A DNA stretch of 37,063 bases from a virus. The translations under genes were made by a program, and so were the position numbers. The DNA lies in the IMG/VR virus record IMGVR_UViG_3300042306_000590, positions 1 through 37,063 of that record, one strand, 5' to 3'. Under the pieces are notes generated by a model. The model did no database searches, was not told where the DNA came from, and saw only the letters and a list, made by a program, of their open reading frames with translations. Every line of letters begins with the position of its first letter. Position 1 is the stretch's first letter. Positions 9,901-16,616 of the stretch are shown one piece after another.

Positions 9901-12900
9901 CAAGTAGATAACATTTTTTCTAATTGGTGCATCTGCAGAAACTGTTTTCTGTGTTTCATCACCAAAGATGTTATCAAAGTCTCCAGTCATAGTAAGTGTG
10001 GCAACTTTAGAACCAGAACCAAATGCTACATACTGAAGATTTTCCTTCATCATTTTTACATGTAAATTATAAAGCTCTGTACCTTTTACTGCAATAGTTG
10101 GAATAATAGGAGCTACTGCAAACTTATGCATTCCTGTTGTTGCTATAGGAGCATTAGCAATTGATCCATAGTAATGAAGTTTGTAAATTGGAAAGAACTC
10201 TTTTACTTTTAAAGGATCAACTTGTTCTCCGGCAACAATCTGTTGGTATAATGTTTCTTGCGGAATGGTCCAGCTTTTACCTTGTTTTTTAAGTGTACGG
10301 TATGCATCAAATGTCATAAAGGCTGCACCATCAGATTCTGTCATCTTCTTATAGGCCTTAGCATCTTTTGCAAGTCTTCTATCTATTTCTTTCTTTAATG
10401 CAGCTTTATCTGTGTATAAAGGGGTTAGGGCAGCTGTATATTGCTCTTTCCAGCTTTCTAACATTTCATCTAGATATACAGACTTTCTTTCTGCATCTGC
10501 TATGACACCGGTATTCAATGTACCATTCATAACAAACTTATCTAAGTCAAGACCTGTTTCTTTAGCAAGTTTTTTAGCATAAGTATTCTTGTTGAACACT
10601 TTGTTAATGAATTCATGCATGTACTTATCATTGACAAATCCATCACCATCTGATGTAGAACCAGGTGCACGTTTACTTGCTTGTTGTTTGTCATGATTGA
10701 ACTGAGAAAGATCACCATTGAAAATGTTAAACATTTCAAATTTATGTATCCAGTCATTAAACAAATAAGATTTAAGAACAGTTTTCTTTGATTCATCAGA
10801 TATATCACCTTTAGTGTCTATACCAGCTTTTTCATAAACCTTATTGTCTACATAAGGCAGATCTTTAAAGTAATCATTATACATTGCTTCTGTTTTCTCA
10901 GTGAAATAATCAGCAATGTCTTTTTGAATTTTTAAATAAAGTCCTTGGTTATTTCTGATATGGGTAGGTAAATCTACCAAAGGATCGGATGCTAAAGCAT
11001 ATAAATCTTTTTTGGTTTGATCTCTCAAGATGTTATCAAAAGCAGTGAAGAATTCTCCAGCTCTACCAATTAATTTATCATTCTTATCTTTAATCTCTCT
11101 GTTATAACCTTTGATATTTTTAAGATCCTGTGGATTCTGTTTAAAGTATCTGATTCTATCAAACTCTGCAGCAATATAGTCAAGGAAATAACCACCTACA
11201 GCAACTATTTCTCCATCACTAATTTGTTCATTTGGTTTAGTTACAAACTTACTGATATCAATGTATAAGCTTTGATCAACACCATTTGTAATACCATTGA
11301 CAATAACTTTCATTTTACCACCCAGTAACTTGATACCATATGCAGATTTCTTTTCAGCATGGCGGATAAACTCTGCTATACCATTTAAGCTCATAGTATG
11401 AAACTCTTGAAAGAATTTACCTAACTTATCTAAGTCAGATGTATTCACTCCTTCCATCTCTGCTATCTGTGTACCTGCAGTTTGTAAAAGCTCTAAAGAT
11501 CTGGTTCCTTTTCTATCAAAGGTTCCTTGAGCAGTGTCAAACATAGCTCCAAAAATTTTAGATCTTAAAGTAAAGAATGATTTACCTGGTCTCAAGTGTG
11601 ACATATAACCTAGCTCTGGTTTGCTCCAGAAATCACTAAGATTTTCAACATTGTTTATTGCATCTACAGTAACTGTAACTTGACTATGGTTTACATTTTC
11701 AAATACTCTGTTACCGTCCGGTAGCAAAATACCTGGATTAGCAGAATCATATCCATACTGAGATTGCAACTCAGCAATTCTTTTAAGGATATTCTTTTCT
11801 GCTACTTCTTTCTTAAAGCTTTTTAGTATTCCTTTTGGAATTTCACCTCTTAGTGTCCCTACTGGATTACTAACAAATTTGTTTAAGAATTCAAGTTGTT
11901 GTTCAGTGCTTTTATTTGATTTCTGAATGTCAGAAAAATCTTTTATAATATCATAGATATATGGTAACCCAAAATACTCTGCTCTATCTTCTATATTTTT
12001 TTTGATAACTGGTAAAGCATCAAGCTTCATACCTAATGCTGCAGCAAACTCAAATGCTTTAGATGTATCTAACTGACCAGGATATTTCTTATTCTCAAAT
12101 GCAGTAATTACGTCATCCAGTTTTAAAGTAGATTGGTTATCTGAATTCTTTTCTATGTAATCATTTGCTATACTACTTTTGAAAATTGATTCAAATTTTC
12201 TAATAGTACTGTCTACTTCAATAGATGATTGAGTAACATCAGCTTCAAATCCTTTTAATATATTTTCTGATTCCCCTGTAAGGAAGTTTGTTCCCGGCTC
12301 GTATTGTGGGAACACAGTGAATTGCCAGTATTTAACTGAAGGTTTTGCAAATGTTTGCCAGAATGAATTACTCACATCTATTTCAAATGTATTAGTAATC
12401 AATCTTGGATCTGGGAATTTAGTTTCAATAAGCTGAGCTATTTCTGGAAAGTTTTTTGCTTCTGCCATTAATGTCTCATATGCTTTTTCTCTATCTCTTA
12501 TACCACCAATTGCTTTAGTAACAATGTTCCAAACCTTTTTAAAATCTGCGCGCTCTTTAAAACCAAGTCTGTTGTATGAAGTATTACCATTACGGTCTAC
12601 TTTATATAAACTTTTAAGAATGTAGATTACTTCTTTATCAGCTAGTTGCATCAAAGATTTTTTAGTACCCGCTGAACTACCAAATGGTGTTTCAGAATCA
12701 TGAGTTTCATTTTCTTGATCTTCATCAATCTCATCACCATTCTCATCTAACATATCAAGATCAAGCTCATATTTCTTTTTAGATAAATCAAAATCTGAAT
12801 TCTCTAAGTGATATGCAATTGTTCCAGTAGCTTCAATACCTTTAATATCCCATTGTGGATCTCCAAAGTTATCTACAGCAGCTTGTAGAATTCTAACATT

Positions 12901-15900
12901 ATCTAACATAAATTCTTGTTCTGCAGACAACATGTAATCAGGAACATCTTTAACTTCAAAATCTGTATACTCTTCAGCTCCTCCAGCTTTGTAATTATCA
13001 AACTGAACTTGAGCATCCTCTAAACTAGAAACTACAATTATCCCTACCGGCTTCTTACCTTTCTTAATAGATTTATGTGAATAGAAATCACCAACTATTT
13101 TGATACCATGCCAAGACTCACCTCTAACTCTGGTACCTCTACGCATGTTAGCATCAAGATTATCAAAACCATCAATCTGTGATTTAAGGAATACATATTT
13201 GTCTTCTCCTTTGTTAGATCTTAATACAGCTACTGCTTCTGATTCAATTGTTTTCTGATTAGGGTCAGAAGATTCTAAAGCTTTAATTTCACTAAAAGGT
13301 GTTACACCTTCTTGAGAATGTAATTTTTCTTTAAACTCATCCAACTTATCTTGTAATCTTTCTTTGATTACCTCATACATGAATGCACGGTGGTCTGGAT
13401 CAATAAGTAAACCAATAGTTCCAGATTTTAAACTATTATAGTTACCAGTTTCTTCAGCTTCTTCAACTCTTTCTCTGTACCAATCATCAACAAAATCAGA
13501 AATGATCATGTCCATAGTATCAGAAACTAATCTAGAATCTTGATCACTAAGGGCACTATCACTTGGTCTATTTAACTTGCTGATACCACGGTTCAACATC
13601 ATAAAGTCAACATTATCTATATTGGCTTTGTATGATCTCACAAATGATTTCTTATTAGAACTATAGTTTAATTTCTCAAACAATTCTCTCACAGCTGGAA
13701 CATTCATTACATCTGTGATAACTTCAGTTGGATTAATTGCTTTTTTACCAAACAAGCTTCTGATAAAATTCATAATCTTTCTGAAGAGTTTATTTCTTAT
13801 AGGAGAACCTTTCTTAATGTAATTGCTCTTCATATAAGTTCTAAAGTCTTCAGCTAGTAACTCATCAACTGCCTTATAGTCCATAGACTTATAGGGTTGG
13901 TTTCCGCTGGCATCTTTGTAATTAATTACTTCATCATAAAGACTGTATTTTTCTTGGCGGGTAAGAAACAATTGAGAGAAACCATGCCATGCTTCATGGT
14001 AAACATCAACCAATGTACCTACACCTTTATTAATTTGAATCTTACCTTTAATATCAGGATTGGCCAATGTAGCACCGCTAACTACAAAGCGCGCAAATAC
14101 ATCTGAGTTAACCAGATTAAATGCATGTTGTAGTTCAATATGTTTTTGTAACTCTTTTCCTAATGCCGTATTGTTCCACCAGTCAAGGACTTTAGCTGTA
14201 TCTTCTTCACCAATTTCATCAGCCATATATCCTTCACGGTTTAAGCTATCATTCTTAGGTGCTCTAGAACGTAAGCTTCCTTTCTTAGGAGAAGGATTTA
14301 TTGTTGTTGGGTCTGGCATTTCAGGCTCAACAGTTTTTTGGATTATTTCAACTTCTCTCTGAAGAGGTCCTTCTGCTTTTGGAAATGCTCTATTGATTAT
14401 ATCAGTAACTGTATTAATTTGTTTACCGTTTATGTATCTTGCACCGGCAAATATATCACGTAACTGTTCAGCAGCTTCTCTGGTATATCTTTGACTAATA
14501 TTAGTATTGATAGCTTGAATAAGGCTTGCAGCATAATAGTATGTATCATACTTTCCTTCCATTCCTTGTTGAGCTAACTGAGCTCTAAACTCTGGAGAAA
14601 GAGCGCGATCAGCAATAACTTGTGCCTCAATTTCCATAGGAGATTTATCAGCATTTTCCAATGCTTTTCTTTCTTCTGCTAATTTAATTGATTCCTCAAG
14701 GGCCTCTTCAAATGTTTGTGATGCTGCCGCAGAAGCAATTTTAATTTCTTTTTCCACTTTATTCTCTTCATTAAACAACAGGTGCTTATTGTAGAAACCA
14801 GGATCTCCGTCAAATAAATCAACGTAACCATCAAGTGTGGATAAAAAATCAATGTAGTTTGCAACTTCAATTTGTTTTGTATTTGAATTGTATACTAAAT
14901 ACTCCTCATCATTCAACAAGTCAGATTTGTATGACATGTAAGTTGCTTTACCATTAGCTCTACCAGATTTGAGAGTGTCACTAAAAGTCTTAATACCGGC
15001 ATCTAATTTTTCTCTACTAGCCTTATCTAATACAGCTTTAGAAATAACAAAATCAAAAATAGGCTCAGTAACAAATCCATACTTGTCACCTACTTTATCA
15101 TATAGCTTAATTCTAAATGATTGGTTCACCATATCAGGAATGATCTCATGCTTTCTCATAGTATAAGCAAGCTTGGTTGTACTATCTTCCGGAATAAACT
15201 GTGAATAGAAATCTTTTTTAGTTTCAAAAGGAATATTAGGATCAAACATAACTGCAGCAATCTGGTCAGCTACACTGTCTGGCATAGATGATCTGTTTAC
15301 TTGGAAGTCTGTTCCATTTAAATTAATTACAGCTCTACCCTCTCCAAAGTTACCTTCTGCTTTTTTAAGAGTACGGATACTCTTTAAGTCTTTCTTTGTT
15401 GCTCCTGGTATCTTTAGAAAGTCCGATAGGGGAAGTTTGGTAGCTGTAAGATCTGAAGTAACTCCGGCACTAAGACCTGAGAATTCCAACATCATGTCAT
15501 TACCTAATGCACTTTCTCTTATTTGAAACAATCTCTTAAGTTCTTTCTCTCTATCATCTTTTACTTTCTCAAGATATGTAGGATAGTCTCCGTCAATTTT
15601 TTCATCATATGTTAGTTGGGCATAAGTCTCAATTGGCATTAACTGTTCTTCTTTTCCATAGATATCTGTTACTGTATAACCTTTTGAGGTTTGTCTAACA
15701 TCTCTCATGAATTGATACACTAGAGTTCCATTACCTTTAGTAGTAAGGTTTCCTTCTGTATCAAAATATAAGTTCTGTCCAGCATCATCTGTAATAACAA
15801 GTATTACTCTTTTATCACTTTGAGTAACACCTTCTTTATTTCTTCCTGTGCTAGTATAAAAGTTTGAATCCTTAATCTCTTGCTGAGTTGTAGGATCTAA

Positions 15901-16599
15901 ATCATTAAAATTCTGTTGAGCAAATGCATATAAGTTTGTTGCTTTAACTTTTACTTTCTTTCCTTGATATGTAAACTCTCCATCAAATGGATCTTGCATA
16001 CTTAATACATCACCTAGAATTGCAAGATTAGTAAGGATTTGAGCTCTTGGTTTATCAAGTCTTTCTGAGTAAGTATCAGTTTTTCTAGAAGGATCTACCG
16101 GAACAAATGATTGAAGTGTACCAGACATAACCACAGGAGTTTTAAGTCTTGCTTCAACTCTTGGATTTGTTTCTTTTTTCTCATCTTCAGGACCCTCTTC
16201 TTCTTCATCAGAAAATTCAAGTGATAGTTGATGTGCAGCCTCTCCTTTTAAATCTTTAGTATCTACAGGTTTTATATATTTCTTAAGTACATTCTGAAAT
16301 CCTTCACCGTTTGGTTTTGAGAAATCAGCCATCAACCCGTAAATATTTTCTAATCCTTTTACTAAAGGAATCTTATCACTAAATGATTTTGTAATAATTA
16401 AATTTATTACACGCGGAGTACTTTGCAACCATTTAGCTGCAGTTTCAGGATCAGCCTTTTTAACTGATTCCTCAAACAACTTCTCCATGAAATCATTTAC
16501 GTCAAAGGTTTTATCATTTCCTAGTCTATCTTTAATAGCGCGGAATACATACTTGTAAAAATTTTCAAGAGGTAACTGGGTAATTGGACAACTGATCAT
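3964..16599 (-). CDS. Giant multidomain virion RNA polymerase (4211 aa) with zincin, NADAR, SLOG-like and AlkB-like domains
   Basis: A single uninterrupted chain of 4211 aa, starting at ATG 16597-16599 four bases after the upstream stop. Visible order: an N-terminal region with no known motif; a zincin-type HEAWH at 868-872 with candidate third-ligand Glu at 913 or 917; a long alpha/beta region; a polymerase segment around 2491-2544 with GPRIPT followed by GSDFDVDK, the three Asp of DFDVD (2533, 2535, 2537) matching the metal-binding DxDxD of beta'-type double-psi barrels; then NADAR (3486-3627), SLOG-like (about 3640-3860) and AlkB-like (about 3895-4150) domains joined by Q/P/T/N-rich linkers. 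In studied crAss-like phages the single-chain polymerase is packaged in the virion and transcribes early genes after ejection. By homology the same role is expected here. The known phi14:2 enzyme is, as I recall, about half this length, so the extra C-terminal enzymes are unusual. The zincin may process the chain or a host barrier; that is inference. Confidence 0.92.
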   Translation of the reverse strand: MISCPITQLPLENFYKYVFRAIKDRLGNDKTFDVNDFMEKLFEESVKKADPETAAKWLQSTPRVINLIITKSFSDKIPLVKGLENIYGLMADFSKPNGEGFQNVLKKYIKPVDTKDLKGEAAHQLSLEFSDEEEEGPEDEKKETNPRVEARLKTPVVMSGTLQSFVPVDPSRKTDTYSERLDKPRAQILTNLAILGDVLSMQDPFDGEFTYQGKKVKVKATNLYAFAQQNFNDLDPTTQQEIKDSNFYTSTGRNKEGVTQSDKRVILVITDDAGQNLYFDTEGNLTTKGNGTLVYQFMRDVRQTSKGYTVTDIYGKEEQLMPIETYAQLTYDEKIDGDYPTYLEKVKDDREKELKRLFQIRESALGNDMMLEFSGLSAGVTSDLTATKLPLSDFLKIPGATKKDLKSIRTLKKAEGNFGEGRAVINLNGTDFQVNRSSMPDSVADQIAAVMFDPNIPFETKKDFYSQFIPEDSTTKLAYTMRKHEIIPDMVNQSFRIKLYDKVGDKYGFVTEPIFDFVISKAVLDKASREKLDAGIKTFSDTLKSGRANGKATYMSYKSDLLNDEEYLVYNSNTKQIEVANYIDFLSTLDGYVDLFDGDPGFYNKHLLFNEENKVEKEIKIASAAASQTFEEALEESIKLAEERKALENADKSPMEIEAQVIADRALSPEFRAQLAQQGMEGKYDTYYYAASLIQAINTNISQRYTREAAEQLRDIFAGARYINGKQINTVTDIINRAFPKAEGPLQREVEIIQKTVEPEMPDPTTINPSPKKGSLRSRAPKNDSLNREGYMADEIGEEDTAKVLDWWNNTALGKELQKHIELQHAFNLVNSDVFARFVVSGATLANPDIKGKIQINKGVGTLVDVYHEAWHGFSQLFLTRQEKYSLYDEVINYKDASGNQPYKSMDYKAVDELLAEDFRTYMKSNYIKKGSPIRNKLFRKIMNFIRSLFGKKAINPTEVITDVMNVPAVRELFEKLNYSSNKKSFVRSYKANIDNVDFMMLNRGISKLNRPSDSALSDQDSRLVSDTMDMIISDFVDDWYRERVEEAEETGNYNSLKSGTIGLLIDPDHRAFMYEVIKERLQDKLDEFKEKLHSQEGVTPFSEIKALESSDPNQKTIESEAVAVLRSNKGEDKYVFLKSQIDGFDNLDANMRRGTRVRGESWHGIKIVGDFYSHKSIKKGKKPVGIIVVSSLEDAQVQFDNYKAGGAEEYTDFEVKDVPDYMLSAEQEFMLDNVRILQAAVDNFGDPQWDIKGIEATGTIAYHLENSDFDLSKKKYELDLDMLDENGDEIDEDQENETHDSETPFGSSAGTKKSLMQLADKEVIYILKSLYKVDRNGNTSYNRLGFKERADFKKVWNIVTKAIGGIRDREKAYETLMAEAKNFPEIAQLIETKFPDPRLITNTFEIDVSNSFWQTFAKPSVKYWQFTVFPQYEPGTNFLTGESENILKGFEADVTQSSIEVDSTIRKFESIFKSSIANDYIEKNSDNQSTLKLDDVITAFENKKYPGQLDTSKAFEFAAALGMKLDALPVIKKNIEDRAEYFGLPYIYDIIKDFSDIQKSNKSTEQQLEFLNKFVSNPVGTLRGEIPKGILKSFKKEVAEKNILKRIAELQSQYGYDSANPGILLPDGNRVFENVNHSQVTVTVDAINNVENLSDFWSKPELGYMSHLRPGKSFFTLRSKIFGAMFDTAQGTFDRKGTRSLELLQTAGTQIAEMEGVNTSDLDKLGKFFQEFHTMSLNGIAEFIRHAEKKSAYGIKLLGGKMKVIVNGITNGVDQSLYIDISKFVTKPNEQISDGEIVAVGGYFLDYIAAEFDRIRYFKQNPQDLKNIKGYNREIKDKNDKLIGRAGEFFTAFDNILRDQTKKDLYALASDPLVDLPTHIRNNQGLYLKIQKDIADYFTEKTEAMYNDYFKDLPYVDNKVYEKAGIDTKGDISDESKKTVLKSYLFNDWIHKFEMFNIFNGDLSQFNHDKQQASKRAPGSTSDGDGFVNDKYMHEFINKVFNKNTYAKKLAKETGLDLDKFVMNGTLNTGVIADAERKSVYLDEMLESWKEQYTAALTPLYTDKAALKKEIDRRLAKDAKAYKKMTESDGAAFMTFDAYRTLKKQGKSWTIPQETLYQQIVAGEQVDPLKVKEFFPIYKLHYYGSIANAPIATTGMHKFAVAPIIPTIAVKGTELYNLHVKMMKENLQYVAFGSGSKVATLTMTGDFDNIFGDETQKTVSADAPIRKNVIYLEYLKDVTKVASKLKKEISYPTQKRVLLLDGLFNVGDVINKANAEIANNYKANVKDYTETLALDLLNKIGYEYDPKTEKYVGKLDKFIELIRDELGAKEVPEHLIKLLDTTLSDQLSMDFSIHPEADMLEKVIVNRIQKSIIKQKTKGESMVQAPSTFYNGVWDSAYQRDEAIKNNDELIRKYLGSNNLPFYTRGKLNKDGTRQPTSAMKVAIPMNGDFLNILNLKHPDGELIGTTDRLNELIKNDEWLDKNRELITIVGPRIPTDAANSMEFAEVWHFLDASAGNTVIVPTEIVAKAGSDFDVDKIFFMLPNINSDGTLTKAPAENLEQLTKMVKESNSVSKKVRKEKGLPNPQALIDQYKKAAQNKLIKSTRDILSLPDNHASLTKPNNTYLVEDEVEFYDKYSRGYNNKKNAHGESVRINGDKEVMSPSRSLDNDYNLSQHEAMLSGNMPLGIMAKKNKVHALFKSVGAIMPLSYNATVWNDETKKYDEIPAQYDVVIRMRHNKTMFNENISLSNQNNVDGEKIGDIFSHGLQGLLDRANNPFPFKLQIVKEALGTINHLIEAGVSVPEVFAFINNPWIVDYIQKQMYYGGSMAKLQEAPVPSHQVKSTAFRETVASLVSAGGEEMKKIVKQVANYANDRRMMDIADMLKQKDQDKVYIIKTKDAEGEEVLKKATGKRIFHSNDFPVDQIIELKEFEENTDYDSLKTLFKRSGGIANNDNFYYASEALWNRAFPGSSTVSKDRLQSLVRGGRNPSIENLAILMHMLQLEKQFKGMDELEMAFSPDTGLMDTTLQIKKRDDAFKLFDETSKIDSDFLKRLRKDSILSSFYKSGLIMDLVVPLFPLRLNETISKFVEKKIDQTRDMIVQKFGPGVKGKERFINMYNNAVVNYIFQNTKSNSLDNDGSPVTLPESVHSLPIKEVTTGPAVSFTDKDVKVNLEQARKDFDARIFLSSNNTPEGNRAKNLDTFDAGENPFPTFPTYLKFAIEKEYLTTVYTKESLAKNKDFLKLSFQAGSEDLGYDKYITQTALMNSYNRAFIMGTTKYSYTTMVMDIINEFEDQNIKDNFPVLAQLAPAKFTKDVNVLELNDKATAKGTVADDYYKNLRQLADYTVRKVVNSNKEVQKMDNNRISDVFKNFSMFMYYQHGTGYSKLGFVKVLDPEAFTEIMQNAANSFLNNDLSEETLERIYNRLNAKSQFKNYMIDPSNLNEEESVEDFLSTFSEDDFGDMSDFLEQGPTQPSAGNLPGPETKINIYASTGENAELSNFAKRPFMLGDGITYPSVEHAYQLEKLNYSKSYTEDQKNAIVEDINKKSAAQARAFGRTVKGLDEQRWDADSSINMKILIKSSFEQNPDALAKLLATGNATLTHTQDKTKWGKEFPKLLMEVRNELRGTQPSTQNQPTGLSQFTNHSGGAKGYDAEWDLIGKEFGMVNDKHYLLPIDGDVSDPRLKAKGVKPVDASNDIGDVATQGPATGEAQIAVTNAERIMGRIESNHTTRNTKKIRNYAQVKNADGIFAIGSLIPKGTDITISMGKVTKKALVPQVNGGTSVAVQLGIMMNKPTYVFNQVANSTYPQGWYKWDSSKQDFLSINTPVLTKNFAGIGTSSNTTEQGKQAIKDVYEKTLNQTAQPVNQNDNVKVISEDYGVVQAETNPSKTKKQQFLDLIKPQIQAQTYKENVGKGANQMFHFGKMWSRVTIKAKPIKINSFAPTGVRDRLIDLGQNAKGNTIGASEYTYAYHELDQNGNPLPPMSALQPIIDDIENALGIDMSDYDSVIGNIYQPNEFIFPHKDVTESKSAEGYPVIVYTMGANAGLGIVDNNKGKMTFANQYDDRYLRGDEKLKGYTNEVLTKDGSIYTFGLNGNGRFQLTHSTPINDAKVGSQLPITLPNGKVISNYTITLTFRRAADLTPGMPLKPSRNVNKTVAGGSNVMLSEFYNGLTEAQKKILGNLEDLMDEFENMPFDYSEEEYIESLKCKLS
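3968..3985 (-). promoter_or_regulatory. AT-rich junction motif before the 307-aa gene
   Basis: On the coding strand TTTAAAATGTAAATTATC directly precedes the ATG. Similar TTTAAAT..TAAT sequences precede three other starts in this window. It may be the A/T-rich initiation context used in Bacteroidota phages instead of a Shine-Dalgarno, or part of a phage promoter. The motif overlaps coding sequence of the gene before it. Confidence 0.3.
4150..4917 (-). other. AlkB-like 2-oxoglutarate/Fe(II) dioxygenase domain
   Basis: Residues about 3895-4150 at the C-terminus of the giant chain. An N-x-Y strand (GNIYQPNEF) leads into FPHKDVTES, an H-x-D iron motif at 4022-4024. A second histidine sits in RFQLTHSTP (His4103). 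The closing strand YTITLTFRRA supplies the final Arg4136 expected to bind 2-oxoglutarate. This order (HxD ... H ... TFR) is that of AlkB-family enzymes, which remove alkyl lesions from nucleic acid bases by oxidation. E. coli AlkB has an additional Arg six residues before the final one; here that position is Thr, so substrate or cofactor contacts may differ. Confidence 0.8.
5020..5682 (-). other. SLOG-like (Rossmann, nucleotide-binding) domain
   Basis: Residues about 3640-3860. The opening HSGGAKGYD (His3645) is the glycine-rich first loop typical of SLOG/LOG-type folds, with DAEWD and KEFG helices after it. Further on come RNYAQVKNADGIFAIG, VNGGTSVAVQLG and KPTYVFNQ, which fit later strands of the same fold. 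The domain ends with NFAGIGTSS (GIG at 3835-3837) and an EQGKQAIKDVY helix. SLOG domains bind nucleotides or NAD-derived ligands, and members act in cytokinin activation and as sensors in anti-phage systems. Its place next to NADAR points to ADP-ribose or NAD-derived ligands, an inference. It could also be a catalytic phosphoribohydrolase. Confidence 0.65.
5719..6144 (-). other. NADAR (YbiA-like, ADP-ribose glycosidase-type) domain
   Basis: Residues 3486-3627 follow the NADAR/YbiA family closely: INIYAS at the start, ELSNFAKRPF, then YPSVEHAYQLEK with the conserved Glu3518, an A-x-A-x-x-x-GR-x-VKG segment, W, a K-x-SFEQNP helix, LLATGNATL, a D-x-x-KWG motif and a final LLMEVR helix. The Gly/Asn-rich loop that normally precedes LM-x-x-R is shortened here. 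NADAR proteins act on ADP-ribose-type N-glycosides; some remove ADP-ribose from guanine in DNA or RNA, others belong to the riboflavin-intermediate family. Q/P/T-rich linkers flank the domain (3469-3485 and 3628-3640), which suggests an independently folding cassette. Confidence 0.85.
8968..9129 (-). other. RNA polymerase beta'-like catalytic barrel with DFDVD motif
   Basis: Residues 2491-2544 carry GPRIPT, a beta-rich stretch, then GSDFDVDKIFF. The spacing of R-x-P to the Asp triad resembles the catalytic double-psi beta-barrel of multisubunit and YonO/crAss-like RNA polymerases, where three Asp bind Mg2+. The residue between the second and third Asp is Val instead of the Gly of the cellular DFDGD. 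About 60 residues upstream is a Lys-rich strand region (RGKLNKDG, SAMKVAIP), which may belong to the partner barrel; I cannot assign that with confidence. Confidence 0.85.
13825..14052 (-). other. Zincin metallopeptidase motif (HEAWH) inside the giant polymerase chain
   Basis: Residues 868-872 of the 4211-aa protein read HEAWH in the context VDVYHEAWHGFSQLFL, a good match to HExxH on an amphipathic helix. About 40-45 residues downstream the helix DELLAED offers Glu913 or Glu917 as the third zinc ligand, as in gluzincins. Metalloprotease domains are known in crAss-like phage giant proteins. The substrate cannot be told from sequence: self-processing of the polyprotein, or a host envelope protein, are both possible. 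Confidence 0.7.
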
Positions 16600-16616
16600 C
16601 TAATTAGCATTTAAAA
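16600..16616 (-). promoter_or_regulatory. AT-rich junction motif before the giant polymerase gene
   Basis: On the coding strand TTTTAAATGCTAATTAG precedes the ATG at 16599 and contains the end and TAA stop of the 2217-aa gene (…F-K-C-stop). It belongs to the same TTTAAAT..TAAT group as the junctions before the 1030-, 2217- and 307-aa genes. No Shine-Dalgarno is visible. Confidence 0.3.
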
